A stretch of 64,000 nucleotides of DNA, taken from positions 868,001 to 932,000 of the forward strand of contig JAPEHQ010000009.1 in NCBI GenBank assembly GCA_027405735.1, written 5' to 3'. Each line of letters starts with the position of its first letter. Positions within the stretch are counted from its first letter, which is position 1. Of the stretch, positions 60,500 through 64,000 are shown piece by piece. Both the position numbers and the translations under genes were made by a program. Source of the DNA: Mucor racemosus (Eukaryota; Mucoromycota; Mucoromycetes; Mucorales; Mucoraceae). The notes under the pieces are model-generated. The model was not told where the DNA came from, ran no database searches, and worked only from the letters and a program-made list of their open reading frames with translations.

Positions 60500-61370
60500 A
60501 TACTAATTTCGATGATAATCAACATACTGTGGTTCTAATCAGACCATTATAACCAAGGACCCATGAGCTCTACAAATATCCCGATTGACTACTATCAAGG
60601 CTTATGTCTGAAAAGTTGTTATTGGTTATTTATGGACCTACTATTTGACAATTATCTAATCTCTTCTCTTCTCTGTTGAGAAACTATATAAAGAGGGAAT
60701 TTTTTTATTACATGGAAGCCCTTAATATAATGATATGTAATTCTGGACTAGTAACAATGATAGGTAATGCCATTATTGTCATTTCAGGCAAAATAATTAA
60801 TCTCGATTCGTACCTGAACCTCGCTCCATAAGGACTGAGTTCCAATCAGATCCTAACAAGCATAACAAGAAAACTCTAATATTGCTGGCGCCTGTAAAAG
60901 GAAGTATTCCTGATCAAAATACAACCATCTACAACATGACACCTATGATATAAAGCTGTACTTATTTTGCATTCATAATGTATTCCAAAACTCCTGCTTA
61001 TAAAAAAATCGCAGTTGCAGTAATTCTATATAAGGAATCACATCCCATAAAAATAAGCACAGTTGAATTTTAAATTATATATAATTGAAATGTTGAAAGA
61101 TCAACATCCATCTAATGATATTCTATCATATCAAACAAAGTATCAACATCTCAGCCAAGTATCTAAGAAAAGAATGTCAATAAAAGATATTATGGTTGAA
61201 CACCTGTAAAATAGCACTACGGCCGACCTGTGCTGCACAAAATGATTCTGTTGTACCTAGGTTGGCTGCACACTATGGCCTGATGAGCTGTTGCGCCCAC
61301 TGAATATAGTTAAAATGATAATAAGATGCACATGGGCACAACAAAAGAAACTGCACACAAGCACAACGCT
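60500..61370. other. LTR-like fragment and anonymous sequence
   Basis: About 60510-60760 shares blocks with 10100-10400, including GATTGACTACTATCAAGGC and ACTATATAAAGAGG, a TATA-type promoter. GATCCTAACA near 60848 and TGGCGCC near 60886 could be an LTR end and a primer-binding-like site, but this is weak. No coding sequence. Confidence 0.35.
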
Positions 61371-61373
61371 AAC

Positions 61374-61520
61374 CCTGTATGTGCAGAATTATAGATTATG
61401 TCCGTGTGCATGACATTAATCCCATGTGTGCATAATAGTAGAATTGGCCATAAGCATATTATTAATCATTATCCCTATTTATGCATAATAATAAAATCTG
61501 ACCGTCGTGAGCATAATGAG
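61374..61520. repeat. Degenerate tandem repeat, ~50-bp unit, three units
   Basis: Three successive blocks share TGTGCA(G/T)AAT...TA...AT..(T/G)GYC...GTGAGCAT/GTGTGCAT...ATTAATC: roughly 61377-61422, 61423-61472 and 61473-61520. Units are quite diverged. No function evident. Confidence 0.45.
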
Positions 61521-61750
61521 CTGATCGAATGGGCGCAGATTGATTTGTATATGAGTATCGTGCCGTTCTCAAAATTCCATTGCATTTTCTACTGAAATGA
61601 GTTTTTAAATCACATTTGTTTTTATTAATATAATAGATTATAGACAATACAATTCAATACGTTGTTGATGTAGAGAAATACAAGCTTGATATTCTGATAT
61701 GCCTTATCAAACGGTGAATAATATCCTTGGAATATGAAAATAAAAAGAGA

Positions 61751-62670
61751 GAAACAACACACGTAGAAAAGAATTTTCAAGACTTTTTTACATTATTTAT
61801 TAGGGAAAATAAAACCTTGCTACATTACACATTTCAGCCAATGTAAAAGCAGCATTGCAGCGCATAAACGATAAACTAAACAAAATAATAGGTAATATCT
61901 GTTATCATACAAACATACATTTTTCTACCAGAAAAACCGTCTGTCATATCATACATTCATTAAATAATCGCAAAAGAGAGCCCGTAGAGCGACGCCGTAA
62001 TTGAGCATAGCAAGACAGCAAGATTGAACGACTAAGTCTCTTATACTATGGTATATCAGTTTTAATTAAAAAAACGTTTTTTTTAGCTTTTCTTATATTT
62101 AACCATATATGGTCTGAAAATTCAGTTTTTGTAGCGGACATTTTCAGGGACTCATTTTATCCTTACCAACACATGATTTTTATCAAAAAACAGAAAAATC
62201 AAATTTTGATACCAAAATCGACGTTTAAATATACTACATTGTGAGAGAAAATTGTAGCCATAACTAATACACATTTTATAAAAGCTTAATATTAAATGTT
62301 AAGTAACGAAACTTTGCACTTTTGGCCCAAAAACGGTTTTTTGATTAAAGGATTTTCATGTAATATTTTGCAATAAAAATGTTTGTTATTTTTTATTGAG
62401 CAAATAGAGCGCTACATTTTTTATATGCTTATATTTTTTGTTTTTTTAATTGGTAGTATAATCAACTCTAGATTTGCAAAACCAGAAAAAAAAAATTAAA
62501 AAATGTCAAAATTGATGATCTGGACAAGAATAATTTTTGAAATTAATATTCCGCTTATAAGCCTTGTGAGTCTTAAAAATAAGAAATTTTATAATACTTC
62601 AGAACTTTTTCAAGAATTTGCGATGCTGTATCCACTTGATTCAAGCTTATTATTGTAAATGTTTATACAT
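61751..62670 (+). repeat. Dispersed repeat B, copy 3
   Basis: Full-length match to 11683-12598, same orientation, from GAAACAACACACGTAGAAAAG to TTTATACAT, with scattered substitutions and small indels. The shared borders in copies 1 and 3 define the unit. Flanks differ (AAAAAGAGA and ACTTTTATAA), so no target duplication is visible. It lies about 370 bp before the gag gene. Confidence 0.65.
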
Positions 62671-63042
62671 ACTTTTATAATCACCAGTTTTTCTGCAGGT
62701 AGATATTGAATTTAGACCAAAAAAGCATTAATTATTGTAGGTTTTTGCCTATTATTTATGTTAAATCTCATTTCAATCCCATATTGAACCTGACATCCAA
62801 ATGGAATTGAAATGGTATAAATACTTTTAGAATCCAGGACCTGATGGCTCCTGGCTTCCTTTTTTAACTTAATAATAAAGACCCTACGTTCTCCGTGATA
62901 TAATCGCTTGTAGTCTTTATTTTATTTGTATTGGAAATAATCGTTATCTACATATAACTCTCATTTTTTTATATCAACGTTCTTGAACGATAGCTCGAAT
63001 ATTATTAAGATAAATCCCCTGTAAATCTCGTCTATTTAAACT
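62671..63042 (+). other. Probable 5' LTR and leader of the gag gene
   Basis: Upstream of the gag frame are ATGGTATAAATAC (near 62811), a likely TATA box, and TAATAATAAAG (near 62869), a likely polyadenylation signal, in the order expected of an LTR. A plausible LTR start is TGTAGG near 62738 and an end is around TAACTCTCA near 62966. The second LTR lies outside the window, so borders and primer-binding site cannot be confirmed. Confidence 0.4.
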
Positions 63043-64000
63043 ATGTCCGAAATTTATCAAAATTCTCAAAGAAGTAACCAATCTTCTAATGCTGAAGTAA
63101 CTGGAAACAGTAACCGAAGTGAAGTTGACGGCGGTAACTCCAGAACCTCTTATGAGGATGGAAATATTACCCACTCTCCTATACAATTGATCGAGCTCGA
63201 TGAACTTGAGAATATGGACCTTGACGATGGTAATATTGAATACCCTAGTCTGTCGTCTATTAAAAGTTCAGGACCTCCAAATCTTTTTATTAATCCCATG
63301 GGTAATAACCAAAACCATGAAATTCAATTTAATAATCCAACTGTGGTTGGTGGTGTTGTTACGTCCGACATCTTAAGCGGCTCTCAAAACACATCAGTTT
63401 GTAACAATCATACGGATAAGGGTAAAGCTCATGAACCATCAGGTTCAATTGCTGAAAATACTAGTGTAAGCACTTCTTTTCAAAATAACTTTACTCCCTC
63501 TGCAATGAAATCTAAATTTGCTCCTGTTGCCCAAAACGATTTTGAGGATAGTGAGAAGGAGACTAGAATGATGATGGAGAACATCCATCGTCAAATTAGA
63601 CAACTTCTTATGTCTGATGATCCGGATGCGGATAATAAGATACAAATTTTGAAAACTAAATCAACCACATTAAATGGGATGTTAACTGAAATCCGTAATA
63701 TGGCACCTAAAGACCAATCGGTAACTACTAATCCAATGATGAATAATCATGGTCAACCCCAAGTATTAACCATGATGGAACAGAATAAATTTAAGGTTCC
63801 CATGGATAAGATTCCTAAGTTCGATATTGAAATTTGCAACTATCCCACGCAAACATATCAAATGAGGGCTCTTGATAAAACAACTATTGTATCGTACCGA
63901 ACAGTTGAAGATTTTATTGAAGCATTCGAATCTATCTTTGTATTCTATAACACGAACATCGATAAGCATTGGGACAAAGCTTTGAAACAATCGTTCATCA
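63043..64000 (+). CDS. LTR-retrotransposon Gag-like protein, N-terminal 319 residues (runs off right edge)
   Basis: An uninterrupted frame from ATG 63043 to the window end. The first ~165 residues are Ser/Asn-rich and low-complexity; about 180-225 is a helical/coiled-coil segment (NIHRQIRQLL); from about 255 the sequence reads VPMDKIPKFDIE and later VEDFIEAFESIF and HWDKALKQSF, the pattern of Ty3/Gypsy-type Gag capsid (F-x-x-A/F-E followed by W-x-x-x-L). No introns and no stops, so the copy may be intact up to the edge. Protease, reverse transcriptase and integrase would lie beyond 64000. Identification rests on the capsid pattern plus LTR-like upstream signals. Confidence 0.65.
   Translation, partial: MSEIYQNSQRSNQSSNAEVTGNSNRSEVDGGNSRTSYEDGNITHSPIQLIELDELENMDLDDGNIEYPSLSSIKSSGPPNLFINPMGNNQNHEIQFNNPTVVGGVVTSDILSGSQNTSVCNNHTDKGKAHEPSGSIAENTSVSTSFQNNFTPSAMKSKFAPVAQNDFEDSEKETRMMMENIHRQIRQLLMSDDPDADNKIQILKTKSTTLNGMLTEIRNMAPKDQSVTTNPMMNNHGQPQVLTMMEQNKFKVPMDKIPKFDIEICNYPTQTYQMRALDKTTIVSYRTVEDFIEAFESIFVFYNTNIDKHWDKALKQSFI

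Noticed and set aside
62738..62966. Exact 5' LTR borders and primer-binding site for the gag element
   Set aside because: The other LTR is outside the window, the candidate ends do not form inverted repeats, and no tRNA complement was recognised.

Overview
The window looks like nuclear DNA of an early-diverging, Mucoromycota-type fungus (inference). It is AT-rich and has dense genes with many short GT-AG introns, mostly about 50-90 nt. It carries fungal families (Zn2Cys6 regulator, Nop4, Nab3-like, Prp22, SMI1/KNR4, old yellow enzyme, class V myosin) and many decayed mobile elements. I found no prokaryotic signals, operons or CRISPR arrays. Exon chains were built by hand; every complete chain keeps frame from ATG to stop.

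Layout. 0-6 kb: the 5' end of a sulfotransferase-like gene, a Ras GTPase, and a 16-exon USP7/Ubp15-type deubiquitinase, all on the minus strand. 6.4 kb: tRNA-Thr. 6.5-20.5 kb: a gene-poor element graveyard holding a dead Tc1/mariner transposase, two GCTCG-rich hairpin elements with 9-bp target duplications, a nested third element, a 68-bp element, a TA-type MITE, a dispersed ~0.9-kb repeat, and two broken fragments that look like the WD40 end of dynein intermediate chain. 20.5-24.5 kb: a secreted GDSL esterase and a Zn2Cys6 regulator, tail to tail. 25.5-31 kb: class V myosin. 32.4-34.1 kb: an element with 0.49-kb inverted arms. 35-45.7 kb: a pathogen-related-like protein, a membrane-anchored Ser-rich protein, a SMI1/KNR4-like protein, Nop4-like RNA-binding protein and old yellow enzyme. 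45.7-48 kb: repeats and tRNA-Ser. 48.2-58 kb: a compact cluster of CZIB/UPF0587, a methyltransferase, Prp22, a Nab3-like protein and Cu/Zn SOD. 58-64 kb: repeats, then the 5' part of an LTR-retrotransposon gag gene.

The genes are ordinary housekeeping and signalling functions with no evident shared pathway; three concern RNA (Nop4, Prp22, Nab3-like). The most unusual signals are (1) an apparent 2-nucleotide internal exon in Ras that completes codon 30, and (2) a set of tiny non-autonomous elements with 9-10-bp target duplications, one nested so that removing it restores the host element's duplication exactly.
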